DNA of 64,000 nucleotides, from assembly GCA_030247915.1 (NCBI GenBank), contig JAPDRQ010000026.1, positions 1-64,000 of the forward strand. The letters run 5' to 3'. Shown here piece after piece: positions 31,338 through 43,228 of this stretch. Numbering within the stretch: the stretch's first letter is position 1; each line of letters starts with the position of its first letter. The position numbers and the translations under genes were made by a program. The notes beneath the pieces were generated by a model, which saw nothing but the letters and a program-made list of their open reading frames with translations, searched no databases and had not been told where the DNA came from. The stretch is from Neophaeococcomyces mojaviensis. Taxonomy: Eukaryota; Ascomycota; Eurotiomycetes; Chaetothyriales.

Positions 31338-33656
31338 TCATCGTTCCGGTGGTGGGAACATCCTCCTTAATGCGCTTTGCTTGCCGTCGCTGCCTCCACT
31401 CTTGCCCACACCTAATAATGCCTTCACAGGATTCTTTTTAAAGTAATCTGCCTCCGTTTTCGTCACCTGTCTCTTCGCGGTTTCGCTTCCGCTCGACACC
31501 CGTAGCGGGAGCGGCGTTGGCTTTTTCCGTTGTGCAGTCACTTCTTTTACGCTGCTTTTCTGCGACTTGACACCGGTATTTACCGTCAATCCCAGCTGCG
31601 CACGCATTTGCTCACTCGGCGTCCGTTTGTGAGCCTGACTCTGCGCCCTCTGAGCCGCTGCTTCGATGTCTGAGTTATCGTTATCGTCAAAGTCGGTGAA
31701 TCCGCGGAAGTTCCCTAATAGCGGGTTGCCTGTGCGTGGAGTCTCTAGAGAGAGGGGTGTGGGTTGTGGAGAGGCGGCGTAAGGGTTGGTAAAGCGGTCT
31801 GGTGTTGGCAGGGATGCTGGAGCTAGTGGCTGTGACTGTGGTTTTGGTGTTGTGCTCTGCGATGGTGGCTTCTGAACGCCACCATGTGGGCTATTGTTCA
31901 ATGTATCTGCTGTAGAAAGTCTGTCGGCAGCATCAAGCGGCGAGACCGGGCTGAAGCCTCTGACGGTCTTGGTGTTGGGGTTGTATTGTATATGGCTCAT
32001 TTCAATATTTTGCGAATTCTCTTCAGCACCCTTGTCTGTAACTGTTACGGTGATGCCGTTGATTGAGGATGTTTCGGAGTCGGTAAATGACACGCGCTTG
32101 ACGTGTTTGAAGACGACATCTTCTTTGTCTTTCTTGTTGCCCAAGTGGGCGAAACCTATCTTTGCGCGCGTTCGTAGGCTGCTCTTCGTGGGTGCTGGTG
32201 CTGCACCACTACCTTCCATACGTGAAATTGCAGATTCTGATTGTCTGTGTTGCAGGCGCTTACGAACCACAAAGACGATGAACCAGGTTAAACCAATGCC
32301 ACCAATTACTCCGCCTAGAATGGCGCCAATGAGTCCCATCTGAAGGAATTTGTTGTACTTGGGGGTTCGTGCTGCAGCTGGAAGCTCACCAGGGCAAAGG
32401 GATTGTGGCTGGACGTAATTGTCGTAGAGTTTCGCCTTGGCAAGAGAGAACATTGAGGATTCGTAGTCAGCCGTCAGGTAGAGGTTGTGAAGAAAAGCGG
32501 CGCCCAAGATCAAAGGCCCTGTCTGTGCAGTACTGTTAGCGTTGGTGTTTGTGCCAACTGAAGAGGCAGAAAATGGTGTGATATTCGAGGCATTAGTAAT
32601 CCACTCGGAAGGAAAGTTAATCTCATAACCATCGTCGAGAGTTATGGTGAGGTTGCCTTTGAATGGTTGAGCTGCTTGTAAAGTGTTCTCTGCATTATTC
32701 ATTGGTTTAGCGTTTAGTGCTGTTGCGAGTCTTTGTGTGACTGATTGAGGAAGCTCAACAGGGTATTGGGAGGTTGAAATGTAGCCATCAAAGCCATCGT
32801 CAGTGACCAGTCCAATCGAGTCTCCATTTGCTGTTACCAAGGATAGTTGCTTGACATGAACCTTGAAAGGTGATGCATTCGACGCAAGTACGGGAACCTG
32901 CTTATACTCATGGGCTGGACCGTCGATGCGTCCAGAATCGTAACCACCAAGCACAATCGATCCATTTTGCGTCCCTCCAGCCCTTGGATACCTCGTACCT
33001 AAGTATATCCCAACTACATTGCGACCAACCCTGCCAAGATCAACAAGTTGCTTCAATACAGTGCTGGACGGTCCAAGTCCAAGAGAAGCAGAATTGAAGA
33101 AGGGATCAGCACTACCGGAGTAGTCTGACAAGACAGAGAGAGGATGATTCTCGATCACGTATTTCGCGGCTGGAGAAGGGTCGTAGTAGTGCGTAAACAG
33201 GTTCAAGTTGTCAGAACCCTTCGTGACATTAACGTTGGTCAAAGAAGTTGAAGCATCAAGTGAGGTGTAATCCGGCGTCTGCTTCCATGTTGTTGAGAAG
33301 TCACCGCCATAGAAGCCATGCTCTATAGAAGAATCCTGGCAATCAGCCGGACTACTCTGACCACAGAATTCGTTCGACGCGAATCTTGTCTCGTTGTGAA
33401 AGCCTAACCAAAGGCTATTGTTCTGAGCTGGAGTGCCAGCGCCTATAAACAGGCCGTAAGAGTAAGCGTCGGGCCGAGAATCGACATTTCTAGACAGCAG
33501 TGAGTAAATAGGTTAAAGTGATGCTCAGATAACCTCATACCTATAATGTATATCAATGAACATCCAGCTGTATTCGCATGTATCATTTTGCGCGGCAAAG
33601 GCTGTTGCTGCTAATACAGCCAAGTACAAGCTAGCGATTTTCTGTACAGTAGGCAT
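31338..33656 (-). CDS. Membrane-anchored aspartic-protease-like protein lacking normal catalytic motifs
   Basis: Two exons, 33656-33541 and 33489-31338, with a 51-nt intron, giving 755 residues. A signal peptide (about 1-21, ...LAATAFA) leads into a pepsin-like ectodomain (about 40-410): LFIGAGTPAQ, several NxS/T sites, the block NGSIVLGGYDSGRI and a final strand GPLILGAAFLHNLYLTADYE. Where pepsins have DTGS, this protein has LWLGFHNETRF. At the second site it has TDDGFDGY rather than DTGT/DSGT. One transmembrane helix (about 420-443, MGLIGAILGGVIGGIGLTWFIV) is followed by a 310-residue basic, Ser/Pro-rich cytoplasmic tail. It is probably a surface protein or receptor-like pseudo-protease rather than an active yapsin. 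Confidence 0.82.
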
Positions 33657-34875
33657 GGTGTCGTCGATTCCAGATCAACGGCGCAGTCACAGACAATGAC
33701 AGTGGTCGACCTCGTTGAGGTAATGCTGAGGACGAGCAAAGAACCAGCTACTTCTCGCAAGACTTCCATCCCCAGGTGAGCGTCAAAGCATTATAGATTC
33801 CTCACATCCATGCGGCTCTTCAGCAGTAGAACCAATAGCATCCCAGCTGCCATTCTTAGCCCTGTTAGCGTCGTCGAGCTTGTTCACCCGGCCGCTGAAG
33901 AAAACCTATGCAAGCAATTCGATTTGGCATGTCGAGTACTGAGCTTAGCGCTGATTCGTTCATGGTAATTATGCAGATTAGGTCTTTCTTGCATGTTTAT
34001 TGGATTGGTGGAGAAAAAGGCAGACAGAAATAGCAGCAAGCGCTTCTATCAACCAACCATCTGAATCTCTTGGCGTAGATCTAGAAGTCTTACCTAGATA
34101 ACACAAGCGTGAAACGATGAACAGGTGAGCTAGGACGAAGTGGGCGCCTGCACAAGCGCCTGCCAGCACAACTTGCATCAAGCAGATCGACACCATATCA
34201 TATCATTGGCTGTAGTGACGGCAAGACTGTCTTCGTCCTGCAACCAGGCTTGAGGAAGAACGCCACCCGGCTTTGTGAAAGCTTTCGGTACTGTAAAGTT
34301 AAATTGCCGGTCATTTCTTGCTATTAGTTTAACTTATTTTGGTACATGTGAAGGTACTTTGTTCGTAGCATTGTCATACGCCGTAAGCGAAGTGAAGAAA
34401 CACTGGTTAAACTTCAAGATCCCAAAACATGAGATAACACTTGATCGAGAAGAGCACTGTATCGCTTAATATTGAGAAACGCACGCAATGCAGCTTACAC
34501 ATCTTTGGCCGGCAGTATTGAATCAACTTCAGGCACGAACAAGTTATAGAATTTTGTCCCAATCATAATATACTTCCAGCTAGATCCTCCAACGCTAATC
34601 TTTGAGGTGAGTATTAGAAGCTAAAGTAGAAGATTCGTCAAGCCACACAAGCAAAAAATCCCATTGAAACTTGGAAAAATGCCATCTCTTTGGTGGAGGC
34701 GCTATTGTTGAAAGTAGAATGTTGGTTCCTGTCAATGGATAGTAACGGATGGAATTTCCACAGCATAGAGAGGGTCATGAACATCCTAACGTATTGTGTC
34801 GTCCCATGTCCTCGTTGCCGCCTGGACGTTAGAGTAAAATCCAGGTGGTCACCTAACTAAGCCCAGTGCCTCTGT
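33657..34875. other. Intergenic region, about 1.2 kb
   Basis: Between the protease-like gene (whose promoter lies just right of 33,656) and the 3' end of the orphan gene. Only short frames are seen, none convincing. Confidence 0.45.
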
Positions 34876-35708
34876 TTAGGCATGACTTGTAGGATTGAAT
34901 GAGATCATAGGTCCCTTTTCACCCGCTTCCCAGGCTGAAAGCCACTCTCTGTCAGCGTCACGCAACAAGCCGACTTCCATGATGAGAGCGCGGCTTTGTT
35001 CTAGAAACTCTTAGTAAAGGAACGCAGCACTAGGAATATGAACTTACTAGATCTATCCATTGCTTTTGGTTTGTATTGTGGATCGAACAAAGGGTTGTTT
35101 GCTTGGTAAAAGGAGTCTTGGATGACGCTCGTAATATACTTAGGATTGTGTGGCCATAAGGCCAGGAGGCCAAGTATAATGGCTAGGTCTCCAAAAAGAT
35201 CACATCGCTTAGGTGGTGGTTCTGGGGTTTGGTCTGGCACATCTTTAAACAAATTTCTGGGTAGGATGTCGTAGAAGTTGTCACAGGGGCAGTTGACTGG
35301 AAGTTGCGCCCACTCCCCTATGACCCCGATTCTCCATAAGCCGGAGGGTTCTTTTGTGAAGGCTGGCTCGTGCCACTCGGAATAGAACGGATGCTTTTCA
35401 CTAAGATCCGGATCTGATTTGATCCATTCGTCGTCTTGACGTTCGAGCGTACAATCACATAACGCGATCCATATGTTTTGGTATCGTTGACACCACATGA
35501 TTGTGATTGCACGGTATGGAATAACATCAGTTGGTTTTATAGCACGTCGTTCGCCATTCGATGACCAGCTTTGCCAATCTGTGCTGAAGCAATCATCTGA
35601 ATGCTTCCAATTTGTAAGTGGCTGAGGTTGATGACTTGTGGCTTGTTCTTCCCCGTTGATGGTGCGGACAGGTTTGACCTGCCGGCAACGAAAAGCAAGA
35701 GTGGCCAT
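34876..35708 (-). CDS. Hypothetical protein, two exons, no recognised domain
   Basis: I do not recognise this gene. It starts at ATG 35708; exon 1 is 35708-35048 and exon 2 is 35000-34876, joined across a 47-nt intron with a GTAAGT donor, a ttactaa branch point and a tttctAG acceptor, giving 261 residues. Without splicing the frame would end in the less protein-like tail FIFLVLRSFTKSF. The spliced tail (SRALIMEVGLLRDADREWLSAW) has the composition of a real helix-rich protein, which is why I prefer the intron. The protein is rich in Trp, Pro and Cys (for example WCQRYQNIWIALCDCTLE), has no signal peptide and has one weakly hydrophobic helix (DLAIILGLLALWP). It may be a lineage-specific gene. 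Confidence 0.5.
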
Positions 35709-37824
35709 ATTAGAAGAAAGACAGTAAGTTAAGCGTACAAAACCCAGAGAAAAGTACAGCAGTGATTAAATGAGTAGTAAAAGTGTTTATTACTATCCTG
35801 CAGCTGCACATTGCGGACACTGAACTTTATGCTGCTCTCTAATGCAGTTTTTTGGCTTACCAAAGATTGCATCAGCTTCAGCATTCTGCTTGATGCGGCT
35901 TCTGAGGCTTGAGGGCAAGACAGATAAAGACTTGATAGTAGAGCATGCATTCGCTTAAAGGGGTTAGTCTTGAATTCTGGGACAGTCTCTTCCCTGCGTG
36001 TTGGAGATGTCGCTGCGTTATAGGTTATCCTGAGATTCACGGTGAGAAGAAAAACGCGAATCGTATCCCTCACTAGTCGTACCATCGGTTTGGCGCAAAC
36101 ATAGTACATCTCGCGTAGTGATGTTGACGTAGTGTAGCTCGAGATGCTGAGCTCGAGCATATGCTCCATATCGTTGTTGAAGCTGAGAAATGGTCAGAGG
36201 AATGACAAAAATCCTCTTGCATGCACCCTGCCAACTGCACCAAAAATTTCCAAGTATATCAATTGGGGTAGTGGTCGCCGACATTTGTCTGCGTGGTTGT
36301 GAGTAATGTGACGTGTCAAGAGCCACTGCGAATCTGACTCCACCCACGCTGGCCTCCGACACATCAGTGCTGTAGGTTCTGGTCGATGCCGCGAAAGCCT
36401 GGAAGAGTGTCGCATGAACGGAGGAATGGTGGAGACATTACGGCCAAAGTTTTCGTCGCGTTGAGAGTTATGTTCACACGTGATCGTTAGCAAAGGCGCC
36501 GACTTTCATTCTTACCCATTGCTAGGGTAGCCTAACCAGCCAGAACATGACCAGAGACATCCATAGCAATCCATGCCAAGACGATATACGGGTATTTGCA
36601 ATCCTCCAGCCTTATCCACACAGTGTCAGCAAGGAGGGAAAAATGTACATGCAGTTCACCTGGGGAAGCCACAGTATTTGAACGATAATGGTCAGCACTG
36701 TGGACTGCACAGGTCTCATGCTCATTGGCTATTTTTGGCGTCGCAAGCAGATAAAGTGCATAAGCGTTTGTACGCCTTGCGTTGCCTTCTTCATGGGGAT
36801 GGTCGGACACAAAGCTGTGCTCCAACTCCTCAGGAACCCGCCACAGGCGGTAAGGCTGACTTCCTAGGAACGGATGATGTTGCTTAATATACTTTTAGCT
36901 CGCAAAAGTTTGCAATTGCGGTTCATGAAGTCGAAACGTGCTTGCAACCATGGGACACCCCCGGTTGTGTTTAATGGGAAAGCTTCAGGTCGTCTCAGAC
37001 CACTTCGGATCCGTCGCTTTCTGTGTTGCCATCAAATTAGGGTTAACCGTGGCGAAAAAGCCGGCCATGCTTCTGCATGCAGAGAATTCAGGTCATGGCT
37101 TGAGCTTGACTTTCATTGGGCAAGAATGCTGGTAAGAGGAGAAAGTGCTCTGTAAGTGGTCGCCTTTCGCAACAGCACAGACCGCTTGATCTGTCTGCAG
37201 GTCCGTGGCTAATGTCTGTTTTGTGCGATTCAGTTCCAGTGAACACTATGATCGCTGGAGATTGTTTCTTCAGATCCTCCAGCAACATTGAAGATAGCAG
37301 GATTTGAGCAAACGAAAGCAAACATGAAATGTTATAGAGAAGGGAAGACGTTGAGAGCAAAGCGAGTGTGGCGACCATAGAAAGAATGCTAATTACTCTT
37401 CGACAAAGAGCTTCATTGGTTCCCGGTTTTGGTACGCCAGTCGGCTCATTTATCGACCAGGTTACGTCAACAAGTTAACACAGAAGAAGCAACCACTGCG
37501 GAAGCTACAATCCCACTAGAAGTCGGGCAGCATCGACGAGTACTTGGTACCGTGACATGTGCTTCCAGGAAGAGTGTGTGGCTCCGAAACTCATCAATCC
37601 GACTAGATAAAACGCTCAGTGCAGGTCCGTGTGATTGGACGCTATGTTACTACATGATGGTTAAAGTCTATCATAAGGTACATTAGAGTACAGGTTCTCC
37701 ATACAGAAAGTACAAGAACACGAACCTCCCTTGGCGGACCACTCTTGCGCCAACGGTTGTGGTCATTGAAGTGATTTCCATAGCATCTTTGCCTTCTCCT
37801 CTCATGAGCTTGATCCCACTCTTA
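35709..37824. other. 2.1-kb region without a confident gene
   Basis: Between the orphan gene and the 3' end of the kinase. The minus strand has a 146-codon ATG frame (36169-35729) containing a plausible-looking helical, Lys/Arg/Ser-rich segment (ALLSSLYLSCPQASEAA) and overlapping frames at 36,018-36,493. They could be parts of a spliced or decayed gene, but I could not build a model and found no domain. Confidence 0.35.
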
Positions 37825-40095
37825 CTACAAAGCTGGCCACCGCACTCGCAATCCGTCGAGCCAGCGCTCATACATACCAGCCTCCATGGCTGAGATGTGG
37901 GGTAGCGCCGAAGACTTTTTCATCAGCTTATCCAACTCCCCCTCTACCGCATCTTTAGTTGGCTTCACCGGCGACCATACCTGGCTCGATTCTCTACTAG
38001 CAACCTGAGCACTCTGTCGTCGGCGATGGCTCTTCAGGTGGGGGTTGTTCTGAGCAAGGACAAGTTTTGTGGGCGAAGCATTCCTACTTTCATCGTGTTG
38101 TACAACTCTCGGTGCTTTCGAGGGTGTGCGCTGCACAGTGCCACAATCAACAGGATTGTCGGATGCTTGTCTTGACAACACAGGTCTTTCTGTTTTTGGC
38201 AACATCTCCTTTAACTTAGCCTCGACATCCATCTTGTGCACGATACTCTGCATGATGTGGTAAAGCCCTTCGGGGTCTGCGGCCTCTAGATCAGAAAAGG
38301 CTTCAGCAAGTCTGCTGATAACTTCCCTGTGAGCTTGGTTGCCTGTCTCGTTGAGCACGTTCTGGCAGGAAATACCAATAGCTTGAGAATAGAGAACCCT
38401 TCCCAAGGCAGCTTCTTTGCTTTCACTGGTGATGGTGCTCGTCTGTGATGAGAACCGTGACAGTGGCGAAGGGCTGTAGATCACTGATCCTTGATCAAAG
38501 CTGGAAGACGCTGCTCGACTGCTGGGCTCGCTACTGTCAACCTCCATCTTGAGTGGAGAACTGACGGCTGTGTCAGACTGGAGAGGATCTTCATTTTCAG
38601 CGTTGCTGTTCGGCGACACACGTCGAAATTGCCTCGTTGTAGAAGGACTATTGCCAAAAGACATGTTGACACCCAGCGGTTGTCGTTGTTGCGTGCTCGG
38701 CACACGCATCTTGGTGCTTGAACGTCGTACCGAGGAGTTTGCCTCCGGATGATGTTGCTCTTGACGGCCCGACACTCGTCGTGCTGTACCTCTATCAAGA
38801 CTCATATCTTCCATCATCGTTGTTGCTTCAACAGTCCAAGCAAAATCGGATGTGCTTTGTGCCTTTCGTCTTCTCTTGGTCAAGTTTGTGCTGACTTGCC
38901 TTGCAGGGACAGCTTTGACAGTCTCGAAAACCCAGTCATCGTCTTGATTCGTCTGCGGCACTTTCAATTGTCTCAAAGTCTCAGCATAGTATTTCATGTG
39001 CTTCTCAGCTCCTCTTGAGGCTTCCCACTCCTGCTTGTGCTGAATGAGTTCTTGCAGACCTTCCACTTTCCCTGCGTGTCGAATAAATCTGTGCTTCACG
39101 AGTTGCTTGGCTGTTGGGCGGTGATCAGGGTCTTTGGTCAAGCACAGTGCAACAAAATCTCGGAAGTCCTTTGACCAATTTCCCTCTTCCAGTCTCGGGG
39201 CCGGCTGCTTGGGGATTTGAAACAAGACTTTCATCGGGTGGACGTTTGCGTGGGGAGGCTGGCCGTATGCCAATTCAATGGCGGTGATTCCAAGAGACCA
39301 TACATCGGCTCTGGCATCGTGACCCTCCTGCTGGATGACCTCAGGCGCCATCCAGAATGGTGTACCAACGAAAGTGTTTCTCATGCTTTTCAAGCCGGTT
39401 AACTGCGCTGCAACACCGAAATCAGCCAATTTGACTCGGCCATCCATCCCGAGTAGCACGTTGGCCGCTTTGATGTCACGGTGCAACTTGCCCTCACTGT
39501 GGAGGTAGGAAAGACCGAGGAGCAATTCGCGACAGATTATAGCAATGTGTGATTCTTCCAGACGGTGTGGTGGTGGCTTCAGCAGGTCAGCACAAGACCC
39601 TCCTCCAAGGTACTCCATCACAATCCATAGCGTCTGCCGACGTAGGAATGCCGATTTGTATTTTGTTACATGCGACGAGGCACAAGAGCTTAGTACCGCA
39701 AGCTCGGATAGGATGTCGCTGAGGTCTTCTTCGGAAGATTCGAGATCCACCTATCAGAACTTATCAGACACGTACACAGCTGACTCTTTAGCAGCCACAC
39801 TTACATGCTTGACTGCAACGATTTCTCCTGTTGCTTTTTCGATTGCTTTGTACACCACTCCGAACGACCCGCTCCCCAGCTCTTCAAGCATCTGGTATCT
39901 TGCTGCCAATTCTTCTCCATCTGCATTGTCGTCTTGTATTTGAAAAGGTAACGACGACGACTCGTGAATCGGGTATGTTGAATCGGTGTAGTTTCCCAAG
40001 GAGAGCGGGGTAGCGGAAGGAGTTGGACCGTCACTAGCTGCCCGTCGCAAAGGTGGCGCACTCACTCGGCTCTGAGGGGGCATCAGCGTCGCCAT
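37825..40095 (-). CDS. STE20-like protein kinase, germinal-centre-kinase III type (Nak1/Kic1/MST-like)
   Basis: Two exons, 40095-39805 and 39750-37825, with a 54-nt phase-0 intron, giving 738 residues. The kinase domain spans about 67-320: Gly loop GSGSFG (74-79), VAVKH with Lys96, HRDIKAANVLL with catalytic Asp189, DFG (Asp207) and WMAPE (232-234). The STE20 activation-loop sequence TFVGTPFWMAPEV places it in the GCK group. A long Ser-rich, phosphorylatable tail ends with a helical C-terminal region (DPEGLYHIMQSIVHKMDVEAKL). Orthologues (S. pombe Nak1, S. cerevisiae Kic1/Sps1, Neurospora MST-1) act upstream of NDR/LATS kinases in polarity and septation networks; that role is inferred by family. 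The Ser/Pro-rich N-terminal 60 residues may be regulatory. Confidence 0.92.
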
Positions 40096-40987
40096 TTTGG
40101 AAGGAATCTTTGCTCGGGGTTGTTCTGCTTTGATATGCTTCAGCCGGCGCGCTCGCTGCCCGGGGGCACCTCCCTTGGATGGGCTGTAGGTTCAAAGCTT
40201 AACGTCCCATGCACCACAACTTTTTTCGGAGAAGTGGTTATCGTAGATGGTTTGGGGAGTTGTAGACTTGATGGGAAAGCAGAAAGGTCAATCGCAGGAT
40301 TCGAATGCTCGCCGCTGCTCTACTTCTGAATGACGACCGCCCCAGTTGACAGCACGGTAAGATAGCTATAACACTTCAAACAATACTCGAATGAATCAAA
40401 TGGATGCTGAAGATATGCAAGGGTACGTTCACATTATGTGTGTAGCGATGAACATTTCGCGAAAATGAGAGATTGCATCATTGTTTACCATGGCAACCAC
40501 GCTAAAGGCAGTCGCACCTTCTTCCAATGCGGTAATCTTCCACGCATCGGGTCACACCTAACGCTAGCCATCAGGGGCTGACTCCATCAACGCTCTAGGC
40601 ATGTCCACAGCCCTGGGTCAAGATCCAAATGGTTTGTTTGTGGCACCAATCGCGTCGTCAGAAGAGCTGTCCCATATCCAAACCCTACCTCGAAACGGGA
40701 GCTGCAGCTGCATGGAAGGTTTCATGGCACGCTAATTTCCTTTCGATCTCGACCATGAATCTAGCGTGCTGAACGGCCTCAAAGCCCTAGTAAGGAGGTT
40801 GTCGTCGACCAGACGACCGGCACAAGGGCGGCGAGGATGGCGGGCTGTTCACGGGAATGTTTGATGGTCGTCGATCGAAGTGCCGAGCTGGTATTGGATC
40901 TCAGGAGGAAAACACGAATGAATCAAATTGGAAAATATCCCAAGAGAAAGAATTGTGGTGTCTCAAAATGAAGTGAATGGTAGAATT
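40096..40987. other. Intergenic region, about 0.9 kb
   Basis: Upstream of the kinase and downstream of the DUF4048 gene. A few short frames exist without protein-like composition; nothing else was recognised. Confidence 0.45.
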
Positions 40988-42697
40988 TCATGTCGTAAGC
41001 TCCGCCCAACTCGTCTCAATAGTCCCCTTCCGTGTAGAAAACTCCCTCTTAGGCTTACCCTTTCTCACACGAGATATTGCCTCCGAATCACTATCCTCTC
41101 TCGGTGCTTGCACCTTGACCGATTTTCTCACTCGCCCAATCCCCTCCGAATCGCTATCCTCGCTAGATGCCCTGATTTCGACACTCCTCTCCGCCCGCCT
41201 TTGACCCACAGGAGACTCAACTGGCCAACTATCCCAAGCATCCTCCTCCTCGTTTACATCCATCACATCCGCCAGTAGACTCGGCGGGCACTTCGAGTCC
41301 GTACTTGATTTGGACTCGTGGTCCTTGATGGGATGCGAAGCTGAACTATCCTTATCCTTCGTCGCATTAGCTTGTCTGCCGGATTGTTTATTGGCCTGCT
41401 TGACTGCTTTAGGGGTCTCGATGCCGAATTCATTCCAAAAGCTGTCCTTTTCGGGTTTGTGGGTGTCGGACGCCTTGTTCTTCTTGTTGCTCTTGTGTTC
41501 TGATCCGTGCTTGCCGTGCTTATCGCCTGCTTGTTCGGAGAGCTTCTTGCTCGACCTTGTCTTCCTGACTTCCTTTTGTTGGGCAGGAGGTGCTCCGTTG
41601 ACAGGTTCGTCACCCACCGTGGCTTGTCTGATGTCCTCAACGAAATTCCAGAAACCTTGACTAACTCCATCGTACACTTGCTTTCCTTGCTTCACAAGTA
41701 AGTCAGTGCCAGGAGGAAGCGACTTCCGACTCGCATTCGCCAGGTCTTTGTACGTCTTGCCAAGATTGAGCTGAGCAGCTCCCGTAGCAGAACTTGATAT
41801 GAGCTCTTGCAGCGTAGGCTGACGAGATATGGACCGACGTGGCTGTTGTACTCCATCGTCATCAAAGGTCTCCGATACCAGCGGTGGCGAACTCGCGCTG
41901 TTCGGATGCGCACTCGAAGGACTACTCTCAGTCTTCGACTTCGGCCGATTCGCATTCTGTGCAATCTCAGCCACAGAAGGGTTGTTTTGCAGTAGACTCA
42001 AAGTCCTGGTGTGCCTTCCCTCAAACACGCGTTGACCATTGCGTTTCCCATTGTTGGAATTGGATCGTCCCAGACCTCCTTCCGTCATTCCGAGATCGCG
42101 TAATCTCTTCTCCCGAGCTTCACGTCTCCGAGCTCTTTCCGCATCCTCGTCCTCAGCGGTGGCGACGGCGTCTTTCGGTGAAACAGGACCGACCTTCACA
42201 GTCTTGTGCCGTAACTCTTCATGTTTTTTCTTGGCCTCAAATACTGTCCATTGTTTCTTTAGACCTGTGAGGACAGTTTCAGCTTTTTGTAGCTCCTCTT
42301 TCAGTTCCATGACTCGTCGCTCCTGGCCCGCGATCAGAGTCAGGAAGTCGGGAATGCCGCTTGTTGGGCCGTATGCTATCGATTCGTCCGGAGAGGGGAG
42401 ATTCGGCATCAGAGGTGTGCCATTGCGATATGGGGAGGGAACGGTGGGAGACTGGCTCATGGAAGAGGTGGAGCCGTTCGTGTACGGCGCATCTTGAGTA
42501 GGTACAAGAATGGGAAAATTGAGCGACAGTCGCTTCGAATGCCGATGCCGGTGACCTGGTCTGCCAGAGGGTGTTTGGACTGTGCTTGAGCGGTGTAGGG
42601 TCGGGGCAAGCTCGTCGACTTTGTCGGCCTCGTTGGAGGTTGCCTGGGTTGTTAAAACTGTAGCCTTTGCCGCTGCTGTATCCTCATCGACCGCCAT
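40988..42697 (-). CDS. DUF4048 family protein
   Basis: A 569-residue intronless frame from ATG 42697. The N-terminal segment RHRHSKRLSLNFPILVP and a downstream coiled coil (RRVMELKEELQKAETVLTGL), then GRHTRTLSLLQ, are the pattern I associate with fungal DUF4048 proteins of unknown function. The rest is largely disordered, rich in Ser, Lys and Arg, with one conserved-looking island (TYKDLANASRKSLPPGTDLL, then VSQGFWNFVEDIRQATVG) that could be a binding helix pair. Near the C terminus two imperfect copies of the motif EDSDSE-x-I-x-RVRK follow each other. No membrane segment or signal peptide is seen. The closing region is charged and looks like a phosphorylation target. Function unknown. Confidence 0.75.
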   Translation of the reverse strand: MAVDEDTAAAKATVLTTQATSNEADKVDELAPTLHRSSTVQTPSGRPGHRHRHSKRLSLNFPILVPTQDAPYTNGSTSSMSQSPTVPSPYRNGTPLMPNLPSPDESIAYGPTSGIPDFLTLIAGQERRVMELKEELQKAETVLTGLKKQWTVFEAKKKHEELRHKTVKVGPVSPKDAVATAEDEDAERARRREAREKRLRDLGMTEGGLGRSNSNNGKRNGQRVFEGRHTRTLSLLQNNPSVAEIAQNANRPKSKTESSPSSAHPNSASSPPLVSETFDDDGVQQPRRSISRQPTLQELISSSATGAAQLNLGKTYKDLANASRKSLPPGTDLLVKQGKQVYDGVSQGFWNFVEDIRQATVGDEPVNGAPPAQQKEVRKTRSSKKLSEQAGDKHGKHGSEHKSNKKNKASDTHKPEKDSFWNEFGIETPKAVKQANKQSGRQANATKDKDSSASHPIKDHESKSSTDSKCPPSLLADVMDVNEEEDAWDSWPVESPVGQRRAERSVEIRASSEDSDSEGIGRVRKSVKVQAPREDSDSEAISRVRKGKPKREFSTRKGTIETSWAELTT

Positions 42698-43228
42698 GCT
42701 TCTGTTCGTGCAGTTTCAAGACTTTGTTTGTTGGTGCAGACTCCGTGCTCAGCGTGTTCTAGGGCATGGAGTGCTTCGTCACTTAGCTCGTGCAGTATGA
42801 GGTGCACGGTGCAACGTTGATCAGCTTTAGACTGAACGTATCCAGCAACGCACGTCAATTGACAAAGATTATGCGATGTTGGAACATGAGAAAGCCACTG
42901 TAGCAACAAGAAAATTGTTGTCCGGCCAGACGAGGCGACCGCAATTTCACGAGCCCATGCGAGTACAGCCCCTGCAGCTCGCTGGCTCGGGGCGGGCGAG
43001 TTTATGCAAGGTGCCTGAGAGCATGCGTGGCGCTAGAGAAGCCTCAACTGTGCCACGCTTCCGCCACCTTCATGCAATGCTACTGTTGGTCAGTGTACAA
43101 GTTGTTGCACTATCAGCACAGGCAGCAACATTTGGGTCTTGTTGATTGAAGCTACTCAAGAAATTCTTCTGCTCAAGCTCAGGATGCTACTTCTAACCAC
43201 TAACTCCTGCCAATGCGTAAAGCCAGAT
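42698..43228. other. Intergenic region between co-directional genes
   Basis: About 530 nt between the DUF4048 start and the GH76 stop (both minus strand). It contains the DUF4048 promoter; no gene was recognised. Confidence 0.45.

Noticed and set aside
35729..36169. Minus-strand 146-codon ATG frame
   Set aside because: Part of it looks protein-like, but no domain, no splice partner and overlapping frames; left in the intergenic note only.
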